NCBI RefSeq assembly: GCF_029959445.1
Contig: NZ_JASCOR010000004.1
Span: 1 to 64,000, forward strand
Length of the DNA stretch: 64,000 nt
Reading direction: 5' to 3'
DNA from: Stenotrophomonas sp. PS02298
GTDB lineage: Bacteria > Pseudomonadota > Gammaproteobacteria > Xanthomonadales > Xanthomonadaceae
Part shown: positions 52,587 through 61,849 of the stretch, one piece after another
How positions within the stretch are numbered: the first letter of the stretch is position 1
How the letters are laid out: each line of letters begins with the position of its first letter
The notes under the pieces: generated by a model
Seen by the model: only the letters and a program-made list of their open reading frames with translations
What the model was told of the DNA's origin: nothing
Databases searched by the model: none
Translations under genes and position numbers: made by a program

Positions 52587-55202
52587 ATGAATACCGATTA
52601 CCGCAAACACCTCGCAGGCAGCACGCTCGACTACTTCGATGCACGCGCCGCAGTCGATGCCATCCAGCCCGGCGCCTACGCCACGCTGCCGTATACCTCG
52701 CGCGTGCTGGCCGAGAACCTGGTGCGTCGCTGCAATCCGGCAACGCTCAGCGATTCGCTCAAGCAGCTGATCGAGCGCAAGCGTGACCTGGATTTCCCCT
52801 GGTTCCCGGCGCGCGTGGTCTGCCATGACATCCTCGGCCAGACCGCACTGGTCGATCTTGCGGGTCTGCGTGACGCCATCGCCGACAAGGGTGGTGATCC
52901 TGCCAAGGTCAACCCGGTGGTGCCGGTGCAGCTGATCGTCGATCACTCGCTGGCAGTGGAATGTGGTGGCTACGATCCGGACGCGTTCGCCAAGAACCGC
53001 GCCATCGAAGACCGCCGCAACGAAGACCGCTTCCACTTCATCGACTGGACCAAGCTGGCCTTCGAGAACGTCGATGTGATTCCGCCGGGCAACGGCATCA
53101 TGCACCAGATCAATCTGGAGAAGATGTCGCCGGTGATCTACCAGCAGGGCGGGGTGGCCTTCCCGGATACCTGCGTCGGCACCGACAGCCATACACCGCA
53201 CGTGGATGCGTTGGGCGTCATCGCCATTGGTGTTGGCGGCCTGGAAGCCGAGAACGTGATGCTGGGCCGTGCCTCGTGGATGCGCCTGCCCGACATCATC
53301 GGCGTCAAGCTGACCGGCAAGCCGCAGCCGAACATTACCGCCACCGACGTGGTGCTGGCGATCACCGAGTTCCTGCGCAAGGAGCGCGTGGTTGGCGCTT
53401 ACCTGGAGTTCTTCGGCGAAGGCGCCGCCGCACTGACCATTGGTGACCGCGCCACCATCTCCAATATGTGCCCCGAATACGGCGCAACCGCGGCGATGTT
53501 CTACATCGACCAGCAGACCATCGACTATCTGCGACTGACCGGCCGCGAGGAGGCGCAGATCGCGCTGGTCGAGAACTACGCCAGGACCACAGGTCTGTGG
53601 GCGGACGCACTGGAGACCGCGCAGTATGAGCGCGTCGTTGAGTTCGACCTGTCCAGCGTGGTGCGCAACATGGCCGGCCCCAGCAATCCGCACAAGCGCC
53701 TGCCGGTGTCGGACCTCGCCGAGCGCGGCATTGCCGATGAAGCCAAGCTGCTCAGCGGCAAGGGCGAGGAAGCCGAAGGCCTGATGCCCGATGGCGCGGT
53801 GATCATCGCTGCCATCACCAGCTGCACCAATACCTCCAACCCGCGCAATGTGATTGCCGCCGCGCTGCTGGCGCGCAACGCCAACGCGCGCGGTTTGACC
53901 CGCAAACCGTGGGTGAAGTCGTCGCTGGCACCGGGCTCCAAGGCGGTGCAGCTGTATCTGGAAGAAGCCGGCCTGCTGCCGGATCTGGAGCAACTGGGCT
54001 TCGGCATCGTCGCTTTCGCCTGCACCACCTGCAACGGCATGAGCGGTGCGCTGGACCCGAAAATCCAGCAGGAAATCATCGATCGCGACCTGTATGCGAC
54101 CGCTGTGCTGTCGGGCAACCGCAACTTCGACGGCCGCATCCACCCGTATGCCAAGCAGGCCTTCCTGGCCTCGCCGCCGCTGGTGATCGCCTATGCCATC
54201 GCCGGCACCGTGCGCTTCGACATCGAGAAGGACGTGCTGGGCGTGGATGCTGATGGCAAGGAAGTGCGCCTGAAGGACATCTGGCCGAGCGACGCCGAGA
54301 TCGATGCGGTAGTGAAGGCGGCAGTGAAGCCGGAGCAGTTCCGCAAGGTCTACAACCCGATGTTCAACGTGCGCGTCGAGCATGGCGAAAAGGTCAGCCC
54401 GCTTTACGACTGGCGCCCGCAGAGCACCTATATCCGCCGCCCGCCGTACTGGGAGGGTGCATTGGCCGGTGAGCGCACGCTGCGCGGCATGCTGCCGCTG
54501 GCGGTACTGCCGGACAACATCACCACCGACCACCTGTCGCCGTCCAATGCGATCCTGTTGTCCAGCGCGGCCGGTGAATACCTGGCCAAGATGGGTTTGC
54601 CGGAAGAGGACTTCAATTCCTACGCCACCCACCGCGGCGATCACCTCACCGCGCAGCGCGCCACCTTCGCCAATCCCAAGCTGTTCAACGAGATGGTGCG
54701 CAACGAAGATGGCAGCGTGAAGCAGGGCTCGTTGGCGCGGGTGGAGCCGGAAGGCAAGGTCATGCGCATGTGGGAGGCAATCGAGACCTACATGGAGCGC
54801 AAGCAGCCGCTGATCATCATCGCCGGTGCCGACTACGGCCAGGGCAGCTCGCGTGACTGGGCCGCCAAGGGTGTGCGTCTGGCCGGTGTTGAAGCGATTG
54901 CCGCCGAAGGCTTCGAGCGTATTCACCGCACCAACCTGATCGGCATGGGCGTGCTGCCGCTGGAGTTCAAACCGGGCACCAATCGCAACACGCTGGGCAT
55001 CGATGGCACTGAGAGCTATGACGTGATCGGCCTGCGCACCCCGCGTACCGATCTGACCCTGGTCATCACCCGCCGCAACGGTGAAGTGGTCAGGGTGCCG
55101 ATGACCTGCCGCCTGGATTCGGACGAAGAAGTTGCGATCTACGAGGCCGGCGGCGTGCTGCAGCGTTTCGCGCAGGACTTCCTGGAATCGGCAAACGCAT
55201 GA
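52587..55202 (+). CDS. acnD: 2-methylcitrate dehydratase (Fe-S, AcnD)
   Basis: Protein of 871 aa of the aconitase superfamily. It dehydrates 2-methylcitrate to 2-methyl-aconitate. The three cluster cysteines are in TSCTNTSNP and CTTCNGMSG. ASWMRLPDIIGVKLTGKPQP and DYGQGSSRDWAAKG are family motifs. AcnD makes a trans isomer that needs PrpF, which follows. There is no prpD in the operon, so this is the acnD/prpF version of the cycle. The ATG at 52587 was chosen because it gives a normal N-terminus (MNTDYRKHLAGSTLDYFDAR). Confidence 0.96.
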   Translation: MNTDYRKHLAGSTLDYFDARAAVDAIQPGAYATLPYTSRVLAENLVRRCNPATLSDSLKQLIERKRDLDFPWFPARVVCHDILGQTALVDLAGLRDAIADKGGDPAKVNPVVPVQLIVDHSLAVECGGYDPDAFAKNRAIEDRRNEDRFHFIDWTKLAFENVDVIPPGNGIMHQINLEKMSPVIYQQGGVAFPDTCVGTDSHTPHVDALGVIAIGVGGLEAENVMLGRASWMRLPDIIGVKLTGKPQPNITATDVVLAITEFLRKERVVGAYLEFFGEGAAALTIGDRATISNMCPEYGATAAMFYIDQQTIDYLRLTGREEAQIALVENYARTTGLWADALETAQYERVVEFDLSSVVRNMAGPSNPHKRLPVSDLAERGIADEAKLLSGKGEEAEGLMPDGAVIIAAITSCTNTSNPRNVIAAALLARNANARGLTRKPWVKSSLAPGSKAVQLYLEEAGLLPDLEQLGFGIVAFACTTCNGMSGALDPKIQQEIIDRDLYATAVLSGNRNFDGRIHPYAKQAFLASPPLVIAYAIAGTVRFDIEKDVLGVDADGKEVRLKDIWPSDAEIDAVVKAAVKPEQFRKVYNPMFNVRVEHGEKVSPLYDWRPQSTYIRRPPYWEGALAGERTLRGMLPLAVLPDNITTDHLSPSNAILLSSAAGEYLAKMGLPEEDFNSYATHRGDHLTAQRATFANPKLFNEMVRNEDGSVKQGSLARVEPEGKVMRMWEAIETYMERKQPLIIIAGADYGQGSSRDWAAKGVRLAGVEAIAAEGFERIHRTNLIGMGVLPLEFKPGTNRNTLGIDGTESYDVIGLRTPRTDLTLVITRRNGEVVRVPMTCRLDSDEEVAIYEAGGVLQRFAQDFLESANA

Positions 55203-55208
55203 CTTGAG

Positions 55209-55246
55209 CCCCTCTCCCGCGCGCGGGAGAGGGGTTGGGGTGAGGG
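55209..55246 (+). repeat. CCCCTCTCCC palindromic repeat in acnD-prpF spacer
   Basis: CCCCTCTCCCGCGCGCGGGA then GAGGGGTTGGGGTGAGGG; perfect stem. It starts six bases after the acnD stop. Confidence 0.8.
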
Positions 55247-55308
55247 CATAGGCGGCTAGCATCGCATCCGGCCTTCCACATCACGATCGAAGCAAGGAAA
55301 CCCGCACC

Positions 55309-56502
55309 ATGTCCCACATTCCCCAGATCAAGATTCCGGCAACCTACATGCGCGGCGGCACCTCCAAGGGCGTGTTTTTCCGCCTGGAAGACCTGCCGGC
55401 CAGCGCCCAGCAGCCGGGCCCGGCACGTGACCATCTGTTGCAGCGGGTAATCGGCTCGCCAGATCCGTATGCCAAGCACACCGATGGCATGGGCGGCGCC
55501 ACCTCCAGCACCAGCAAATGCGTGATCATCTCGCCCAGCAGCAAGCCTGATCACGATGTGGATTATCTGTACGGGCAGGTGTCGATCGATACCGACTTCG
55601 TCGACTGGTCCGGCAACTGCGGCAACCTGTCGACCGGTGCTAGCGCGTTCGCGCTGCACGCTGGCTACGTCGATCCCGCACGCGTGCCGGAGAACGGCAC
55701 CTGCGTGGTACGCATCTGGCAGGCCAACATCAACAAGACCATCATCGCCCATGTGCCAGTCAGCAACGGGCAGGTCCAGGAAACCGGTGATTTCGAGTTG
55801 GATGGCGTAACCTTCCCGGCCGCCGAGATCGTGCTGGAGTTCATCGACCCGGCCGATGAGGGCGAAGGCGAGGGGGGCGGCGCGATGTTTCCCACCGGCA
55901 ACCTGGTCGACGAGCTCGATGTGCCAGGTGTCGGCAAACTGCAGGTGACCATGATCACCGCCGGCATCCCCGCGGTCTTCGTCAATGCCGCGGACATCGG
56001 TTACACCGGTGCCGAGCTGCAACCGGTCATCAATGAAGACAAGGCGGCACTGGCAAAGCTGGAAGCCATCCGCGTTACCGGTGCCTTGCGCATGGGCCTC
56101 ATCAAGAGCGCTGAAGAAGCGCTCAAGCGGCAGCACACGCCCAAGGTCGCCTTCGTGGCGCCCCCGCAGGATTACCTGTCCAGCGGCAACAAGCAGATCC
56201 ATGCCGCCGACATCGACCTCAATGCCCGCGCCATGTCGATGGGCAAGTTGCACCACGCGATGATGGGCACCGCTTCGGTCGCCATCGCCACGGCAGCGGC
56301 AGTGCCGGGCACGCTGGTCAACCTCGCTGCCGGCGGTGGTCAGCGTGATGCGGTGCGCTTCGGCCACCCATCCGGCACGCTGCGCGTCGGGGCCGCGGTC
56401 GCGCTGGTCGATGGCCAGTGGACGGTCACCAAGGCGGTGATGAGCCGCAGCGCCCGCATCCTGATGGAAGGTTGGGTGCGCGTGCCCGGTGATGCGTTCT
56501 GA
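55309..56502 (+). CDS. prpF: 2-methylaconitate isomerase
   Basis: Protein of 397 aa. It isomerises trans-2-methylaconitate made by AcnD to the cis form. The typical start PQIKIPATYMRGGTSKGVFF with MRGGTSKG, DGMGGATSSTSKCVII and WSGNCGNLS are present; the Lys in TSKG is the reported catalytic Lys region. Last gene of the prp operon; a strong terminator follows after 38 bases. Confidence 0.96.
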   Translation: MSHIPQIKIPATYMRGGTSKGVFFRLEDLPASAQQPGPARDHLLQRVIGSPDPYAKHTDGMGGATSSTSKCVIISPSSKPDHDVDYLYGQVSIDTDFVDWSGNCGNLSTGASAFALHAGYVDPARVPENGTCVVRIWQANINKTIIAHVPVSNGQVQETGDFELDGVTFPAAEIVLEFIDPADEGEGEGGGAMFPTGNLVDELDVPGVGKLQVTMITAGIPAVFVNAADIGYTGAELQPVINEDKAALAKLEAIRVTGALRMGLIKSAEEALKRQHTPKVAFVAPPQDYLSSGNKQIHAADIDLNARAMSMGKLHHAMMGTASVAIATAAAVPGTLVNLAAGGGQRDAVRFGHPSGTLRVGAAVALVDGQWTVTKAVMSRSARILMEGWVRVPGDAF

Positions 56503-56540
56503 TATCGCGCTCCGTCCATGGCAATGAGGGAGGCGAAAGA

Positions 56541-56580
56541 AGAGCAAGGGCTGCTGGAATCGGTGGCCCTTCTCTTTTTT
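56541..56580 (+). terminator. Rho-independent terminator of prp operon
   Basis: Stem AAGGGC/GCCCTT extended by AGAG/CTCT with one bulged C, loop of 14 bases, then six T. Confidence 0.85.
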
Positions 56581-56716
56581 GGGGTATCGAGGACTCACCT
56601 GTAGCGCGTGTTGTTCGCCGGGCGGGTTTCCAGACACATCTCCAGCAGGGGGCGCATCGCTACACAAGCCCTTACATGTGGGCTGGTTATACTCCGGCGA
56701 TCTGCGGGAGGACGCC

Positions 56717-59700
56717 ATGGGTAACAGGATGTTGAAGGGTATGCGTTGGGCTGCGGCCGCCTTGGTGGCGCTGGCCTTGGTTGCAGGATGCAGCAGGAAC
56801 GAAACCGGGCAGCTGCCCGGCGCCAGCGGTGAGGCGATCCAGACCAAGCAGGAAGAGGTCAAGGGTTTTGCCATGCTGCGCGCCTACCCGGACCAGAAGG
56901 GTGGTGACGGCCTTGCGTTGGCGGTGGAGTTCTCGCGTCCGCTGGTCGGCACCCAGGACTTCGACAAGTTGCTGCGCTTCGAGGAGAAGGTCGGCAACGA
57001 GGACAGCAGCTGGTCGCTGTCGGACGACGGCAAGACCCTGCGCTATCCCTATGTGGAGGCGGCCAAGGAATACACGCTGATCATCTCTGCCGACCTGCTG
57101 GCCGCTGATGGCAATCGGTTGGGCACGGAAGTGAAGCAGAAGGTCTTCACCGGCGAGCTGGATCCTGCGGTGGGTTTTGCCTCGCAGGGCAGCGTGCTGC
57201 CGGCCCGCGAGAGCCGCGGCTTGCCGGTGGTATCGGTGAACGTGCCTGAGGTGGACGTCGAGTTCCTGCGCGTGCGCGAGAAGGACCTGCCAACCTTCTT
57301 CAGCCAGTACCAGCGCGGCGGCCGCCGTGGCAGCTGGGAGCTGGACAGCGAATACGGTGACAAGACCCCGCTCAACCAGCTGGCCGAACCGGTCTACGTC
57401 AACCGCTTCATCCTCGGTGGCAAACAGAACGAGCGGGTGCTGACCTATCTGCCTATCCAGGACGTCAAGGAGCTGCAGCAGCCCGGCCTGTACTTCGCGG
57501 TGATGAAGCGCACCGGCAGTTTCGACAGCGAGTTCGATACCTCGTTCTTCACTGTCAGCGACATCGGCCTGCATACCCGCGCCTACAAGGACAAGCTGTT
57601 CGTCCACACCGCTTCGCTGGCCGACGGCGCGCCGGCCAGGAAGGTCGAGCTGAAGGTCATCGACGGCAAGGGCGAGGTCATCCTCAAGGGCCAGACCGAC
57701 GGCAATGGCAACGCCTTGCTCAACTACACGCTGGATGCCGCGCATGTGCTGGTCGCCAGCAGTGGCAGTGACACCACCATGCTGCCGTTCAACCAGCCAG
57801 CGCTGGACCTGAGCGAGTTCGCGGTGGCCGGGCGCCAGAACGCCAATTTCGACGTATTTGCCTGGTCCGGGCGCGATCTGTACCGCCCGGGCGAAACCGT
57901 GCGCATTTCCGCGCTGCTGCGCGACAACGACGGCAAGACCCTGGCCGGGCCAGCCACCGGCGGCCAGCCGGTGTTCCTGCGGCTCAAGCAGCCCGACGGC
58001 AAGACCTTCCGTGAAACCCGCTTGCAGCCGGGCGAGCAGGGCTATTTCGCGTTCGAGCAGACCATCCCTGTGGAAGCACCGACCGGGCGCTGGACCGTTG
58101 AGTTCCGCACCGATCCGGCCAGCAAGGAGGCGGTGCAGGGCATGACCCTGCGCATCGAGGAGTTCCTGCCCGAACGCATGAAGCTGGATCTGGCCAGCGC
58201 GCAGAAGACGCTGAAGCCGGGTGAAGCATTGAAACTGCAGGCCGATGCTGCCTATCTGTATGGCGCGCCGGCAGACGGCAACCGCTTCACCGCGCGTCTG
58301 GCGGTGGCAGTCGAACAGCATCCGGTCGAGTCGATGCCGGGCTGGTTCTTCGGCGACCCGACCGTGCAGCTGCCGCGCGAAGCCAATGACGTGATCGATA
58401 CCACCCTGCCCAAGGACGGCAAGCTGCGCGAAGACGTTGCACTGCCGGCCGAGGCGGGCAAGGCCACCACCGTGGCTGCGCTGCTGTCCGGCAGCGTCTA
58501 TGAAACCGGTGGCCGCACAGTTACCCGCACCTTGAAGCGGGTGATGTGGCCGGCACCGGCGCTGGTCGCCGTGCGCCCCTTGTTCAACGATGCCGATGGC
58601 GCCGATGCCAATGCCAATGCGCGCTTCGAGCTGATGCGGGTGGATGCCGATGGCAAGCCGCAGCCGGCCAAGGGGCTGAAGATCACCTTGGTGCGCGAGC
58701 TACGCGACTACCATTGGACCTATACCGACAACCGTTGGGACTACGACTTCACCCGTCGCTTCGAGAACAAGGAAACCCGCACCATCGATGCCGGTGCCAC
58801 CTCGGCGCGGTTCGATTTCCCGGTCGAGTGGGGCGAGTACCGGGTGGACGTGTTCGATCCGGCCACCGGCCTGACCATGCGCTATCCGTTCCGCGCTGGT
58901 TGGAGCTGGGATGATCAGAACCGTGGGCTGGATGCCCGCCCTGACAAGGTAAAGCTGTCGCTGGACAAGACCGCCTACCGCGCCGGTGACACCGTCAAGG
59001 TCACGTTGACACCGCCGCATGCTGGCCGTGGCGTGCTGATGGTTGAAAGCGACCGCATGCTGTACGTGCAGGACATCGACGCCAAGCCGGGCAGCACGTT
59101 TGAAATCCCGGTCAGCAAGGACTGGGAGCGGCACGATGTCTACATCACCGCCTTGGTGTTCCGTGGTGGCAGCGCGCCGAGCAAGATCACCCCGGCGCGT
59201 GCCGTCGGCGTCGCGCATGTGCCGATGGACCGCCGCGACCGCCGCGTCGCGGTGGGCCTGATCGCGCCCAAACAGATGCGCCCGGAACAGCCGATGACGG
59301 TCACCGTCAGCGCGCCCGAGCTGGCCGGCAAGCCGGCGCATGTCACCGTCTCGGCGGTCGATGTGGGCATCCTCAACATCACCCGCTTCCCGGTGCCGGA
59401 TGCACCCGGGCACTTCTTCGCGCAGCGTCGGCTGGGCGTGGATGCCTATGACATCTACGGTCGCGTGATCGAGAGTTTCGAGGGCAATAGCGGCAAGTTG
59501 AAGTTCGGCGGCGACATGGCATTGGCGGCCTTGCCGCAGGCCAAACGGCCGACCGCACGCGTGCAGACCGTGGACCTGTTCTCCGGCCCGGTGGCGCTCG
59601 ATGCCAAGGGCAATGCGCGGGTGCGCCTGCAGGTACCGGACTTCAACGGCACCCTGCGCGTTTCGACGATGGTCTATTCGGCCGACCGCTACGGCAACCG

Positions 59701-61636
59701 GGATGTGGAGACGCTGGTGCGCGCGCCGATCCTGGCCGAGGCCAGCATGCCGCGGGTGATGGCACCGGGCGATCGCAGCACGGTTACCCTCGACGTGCAG
59801 AACTTCACCGGCAAGCCCGGCGAGTTCAACGTGCGCGTGGACGGTGAAGGTCCGCTCGGTATCGGTGAGTCGACCCGCACGGTGCAACTGGCGGTGGACG
59901 CCAAGAGCACGCTGAGCTTCCCGCTGACCGCGCAGGAAGGCTATAGCGTGGCCAAGGTGCGGGTGCGCGTTGATGGCAATGGCTTCAAGGTGGACCGCCG
60001 CTACGACCTGCCGGTGCGCGCGGCGTGGCCATCGGTGCTGCGTTCGCAGACCCGTACCCTGGACCCGCTGGCGCCGATCACCCTGGACAGCAGCTTTGCC
60101 AATGGGTTGATGAGCGGCTCGGTCAATGCGCGCATGCTGGTGAGCGCCTTGCCACCGATCCCGTTCGCCTCGGCCCTGCAGGGCGCCTTGAACTATCCCT
60201 ATGGCTGCGCCGAGCAGACCACCAGCAAGGGGTATGCAGCGCTGATGCTGGACGAGGCCACGTCGACCATGCTTGGCGCCGATGGTCTGGACGCCAAGGT
60301 GCGCCGCGAGCGCATGGAAGGCGCGTTCGGCCGCCTGGCGTCGATGCAGGTGTCCAACGGCAACTTCTCGATGTGGGGCGATGACGACTACATCAATCCG
60401 GCGCTGACCCCGTACGTCGCCGAGTTCCTGCTCGACGCCAAGGACGCAGGCTTCGCGGTGCCGGAGAACGTGCTGCAGAAGGCCTTGAACCGGATCAGCG
60501 AAGACCTGCTCAGCGGTGGCAACCAGTTTTACGGCAGCGACCGCCGCGATGCGCTGAAGTTCGCCAACCAGGCCTATTCCGGCTATGTGCTGGCACGGGT
60601 CAACCGCGCACCGCTGGGTACGCTGCGCACGCTGTGGGACAACGAGCGCAGCAAGGCAGTGACCGGCCTGTCGCTGGTGCATCTGGGGGCTGCGTTGGCG
60701 GTCCAGGGTGACAGCAAGCGTGGCCAGGCGGCGATTGCTGCTGGCTTCGCCAAGTCCAGCGCCGATCGTCCGGAGTATTTCGGTGACTACGGCAGCCGCC
60801 TGCGCGATGAGGCACTGATGATCGCCTTGCTGCACGAACGCGGCCTCTCCAAGCCGGAATACGATGCGCGCGTGATTGATCTGGGGCGCACCCTGGACGC
60901 ACGCCGCAACAGCGGCTGGATGTGGCTGAGCACGCAGGAGCAGGTAGCGCTGGCGCGTCTGGGCAAGGCCTTGATGGCCAACCAGAAGAAGCTGGTATCC
61001 GGTGAGCTGGCAGTCGGTGACAAGGTCGAGGACATCAGTGCACGCAAGGCCTTCGGCCGTGTCTTCGACATGGCGCAGCTGGCGCAGGGCGTGCGGTTCT
61101 CGCCGCAGGGCGAGGCGCCGATGTTCGCCAGCCTCGACGTTGCCGGCATCCCGCGTCAGCCACCGGCACCGGACAACAGCGTTATCGGCATCGAGCGCTC
61201 CTGGTTCGGCACCGATGGCAAGCCGTGGACGCCGCGTCCGTTGAAGGAAGGCGAGGCCCTGATCGTGCGGCTGAGCGTCACTTCCAACTCGAACATGCCC
61301 GATGCCTTGCTCACCGACCTGTTGCCGGCCGGCCTGGAAATCGAGAACTTCAACCTCGGCGATGCCAAGCAGTGGGCCGACGTGGTGGTGGGTGAGGTCA
61401 AGGTCAGCGACCGTTCCAGCGCCGCCGACGTCAAGCACGAGGAGTTCCGCGATGACCGCTATGTGGCTGCACTGAAGCTGTCGCGTGGCAGCACCGCGCA
61501 CGTGTTCTATCTGGTGCGTGCGGTCACTCCTGGCACATACATGGTGCCGCCGCCGCTGGCCGAGGATATGTACCGTCCGGACATGCGCGGCGTGGGTCGT
61601 TCCAACCCCAGCACCATCACGGTGGTGCAGCCGTAG
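56717..61636 (+). CDS. Bacterial alpha-2-macroglobulin lipoprotein
   Basis: Protein of 1639 aa. Lipoprotein signal MGNRMLKGMRWAAAALVALALVAGC with the lipid Cys at residue 25; Ser at +2 favours outer-membrane sorting. The thioester motif CAEQ (Cys1164 in YPYGCAEQTTSKGY) is intact, as in YfhM-type proteins and in eukaryotic alpha-2-macroglobulin and C3. The protein traps foreign proteases in the periplasm by covalent capture. CGGGAGG precedes the ATG at 56717. pbpC, a frequent neighbour of this gene in proteobacteria, follows 210 bases later, linking protease defence with peptidoglycan repair. Confidence 0.95.
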   Translation: MGNRMLKGMRWAAAALVALALVAGCSRNETGQLPGASGEAIQTKQEEVKGFAMLRAYPDQKGGDGLALAVEFSRPLVGTQDFDKLLRFEEKVGNEDSSWSLSDDGKTLRYPYVEAAKEYTLIISADLLAADGNRLGTEVKQKVFTGELDPAVGFASQGSVLPARESRGLPVVSVNVPEVDVEFLRVREKDLPTFFSQYQRGGRRGSWELDSEYGDKTPLNQLAEPVYVNRFILGGKQNERVLTYLPIQDVKELQQPGLYFAVMKRTGSFDSEFDTSFFTVSDIGLHTRAYKDKLFVHTASLADGAPARKVELKVIDGKGEVILKGQTDGNGNALLNYTLDAAHVLVASSGSDTTMLPFNQPALDLSEFAVAGRQNANFDVFAWSGRDLYRPGETVRISALLRDNDGKTLAGPATGGQPVFLRLKQPDGKTFRETRLQPGEQGYFAFEQTIPVEAPTGRWTVEFRTDPASKEAVQGMTLRIEEFLPERMKLDLASAQKTLKPGEALKLQADAAYLYGAPADGNRFTARLAVAVEQHPVESMPGWFFGDPTVQLPREANDVIDTTLPKDGKLREDVALPAEAGKATTVAALLSGSVYETGGRTVTRTLKRVMWPAPALVAVRPLFNDADGADANANARFELMRVDADGKPQPAKGLKITLVRELRDYHWTYTDNRWDYDFTRRFENKETRTIDAGATSARFDFPVEWGEYRVDVFDPATGLTMRYPFRAGWSWDDQNRGLDARPDKVKLSLDKTAYRAGDTVKVTLTPPHAGRGVLMVESDRMLYVQDIDAKPGSTFEIPVSKDWERHDVYITALVFRGGSAPSKITPARAVGVAHVPMDRRDRRVAVGLIAPKQMRPEQPMTVTVSAPELAGKPAHVTVSAVDVGILNITRFPVPDAPGHFFAQRRLGVDAYDIYGRVIESFEGNSGKLKFGGDMALAALPQAKRPTARVQTVDLFSGPVALDAKGNARVRLQVPDFNGTLRVSTMVYSADRYGNRDVETLVRAPILAEASMPRVMAPGDRSTVTLDVQNFTGKPGEFNVRVDGEGPLGIGESTRTVQLAVDAKSTLSFPLTAQEGYSVAKVRVRVDGNGFKVDRRYDLPVRAAWPSVLRSQTRTLDPLAPITLDSSFANGLMSGSVNARMLVSALPPIPFASALQGALNYPYGCAEQTTSKGYAALMLDEATSTMLGADGLDAKVRRERMEGAFGRLASMQVSNGNFSMWGDDDYINPALTPYVAEFLLDAKDAGFAVPENVLQKALNRISEDLLSGGNQFYGSDRRDALKFANQAYSGYVLARVNRAPLGTLRTLWDNERSKAVTGLSLVHLGAALAVQGDSKRGQAAIAAGFAKSSADRPEYFGDYGSRLRDEALMIALLHERGLSKPEYDARVIDLGRTLDARRNSGWMWLSTQEQVALARLGKALMANQKKLVSGELAVGDKVEDISARKAFGRVFDMAQLAQGVRFSPQGEAPMFASLDVAGIPRQPPAPDNSVIGIERSWFGTDGKPWTPRPLKEGEALIVRLSVTSNSNMPDALLTDLLPAGLEIENFNLGDAKQWADVVVGEVKVSDRSSAADVKHEEFRDDRYVAALKLSRGSTAHVFYLVRAVTPGTYMVPPPLAEDMYRPDMRGVGRSNPSTITVVQP

Positions 61637-61640
61637 TCGC

Positions 61641-61733
61641 TTGCTCCCTCCCTTTGCCAACGGCAAGGGGAGGGCCGGGGAGGGGTAAGCTCTCCCACGG
61701 CCAAGCCATTCCGTCGCAGCGACACAGGCAATA
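61641..61733 (+). repeat. 93-base tandem duplication, copy 1
   Basis: Contains a GGGAGGG palindrome (CCCTCCCTTTGCC/GGCAAGGGGAGGG) plus a non-palindromic stretch GGCCAAGCCATTCCGTCGCA to AGGCAATA. It matches copy 2 base for base without gaps, with about a dozen differences. Confidence 0.85.
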
Positions 61734-61756
61734 ATCGCGGCGTCAGGCTGCTGCTC

Positions 61757-61849
61757 CTGCACCCTCCCTTTGCCGAAGGCAAGGGGAGGGTGGGGGAGGG
61801 GTAAGCTCGTCCGCGGCCAAGCCGTTCCGCCCCAGCTCCACAGGCAATG
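61757..61849 (+). repeat. 93-base tandem duplication, copy 2, ending in the pbpC ATG
   Basis: Second copy at a period of 116 bases. Its last three bases are the ATG of pbpC, where copy 1 has ATA. Confidence 0.85.

Noticed and set aside
52509-55262. 917-codon minus-strand frame opposite acnD
   Set aside because: Complete antisense shadow of acnD; composition rich in His, Gln, Arg and Gly as expected from the reverse frame of high-GC coding DNA.
58700-61762. 1020-codon minus-strand frame opposite the alpha-2-macroglobulin gene
   Set aside because: Antisense shadow with no recognisable domain; it also runs through the intergenic repeats.
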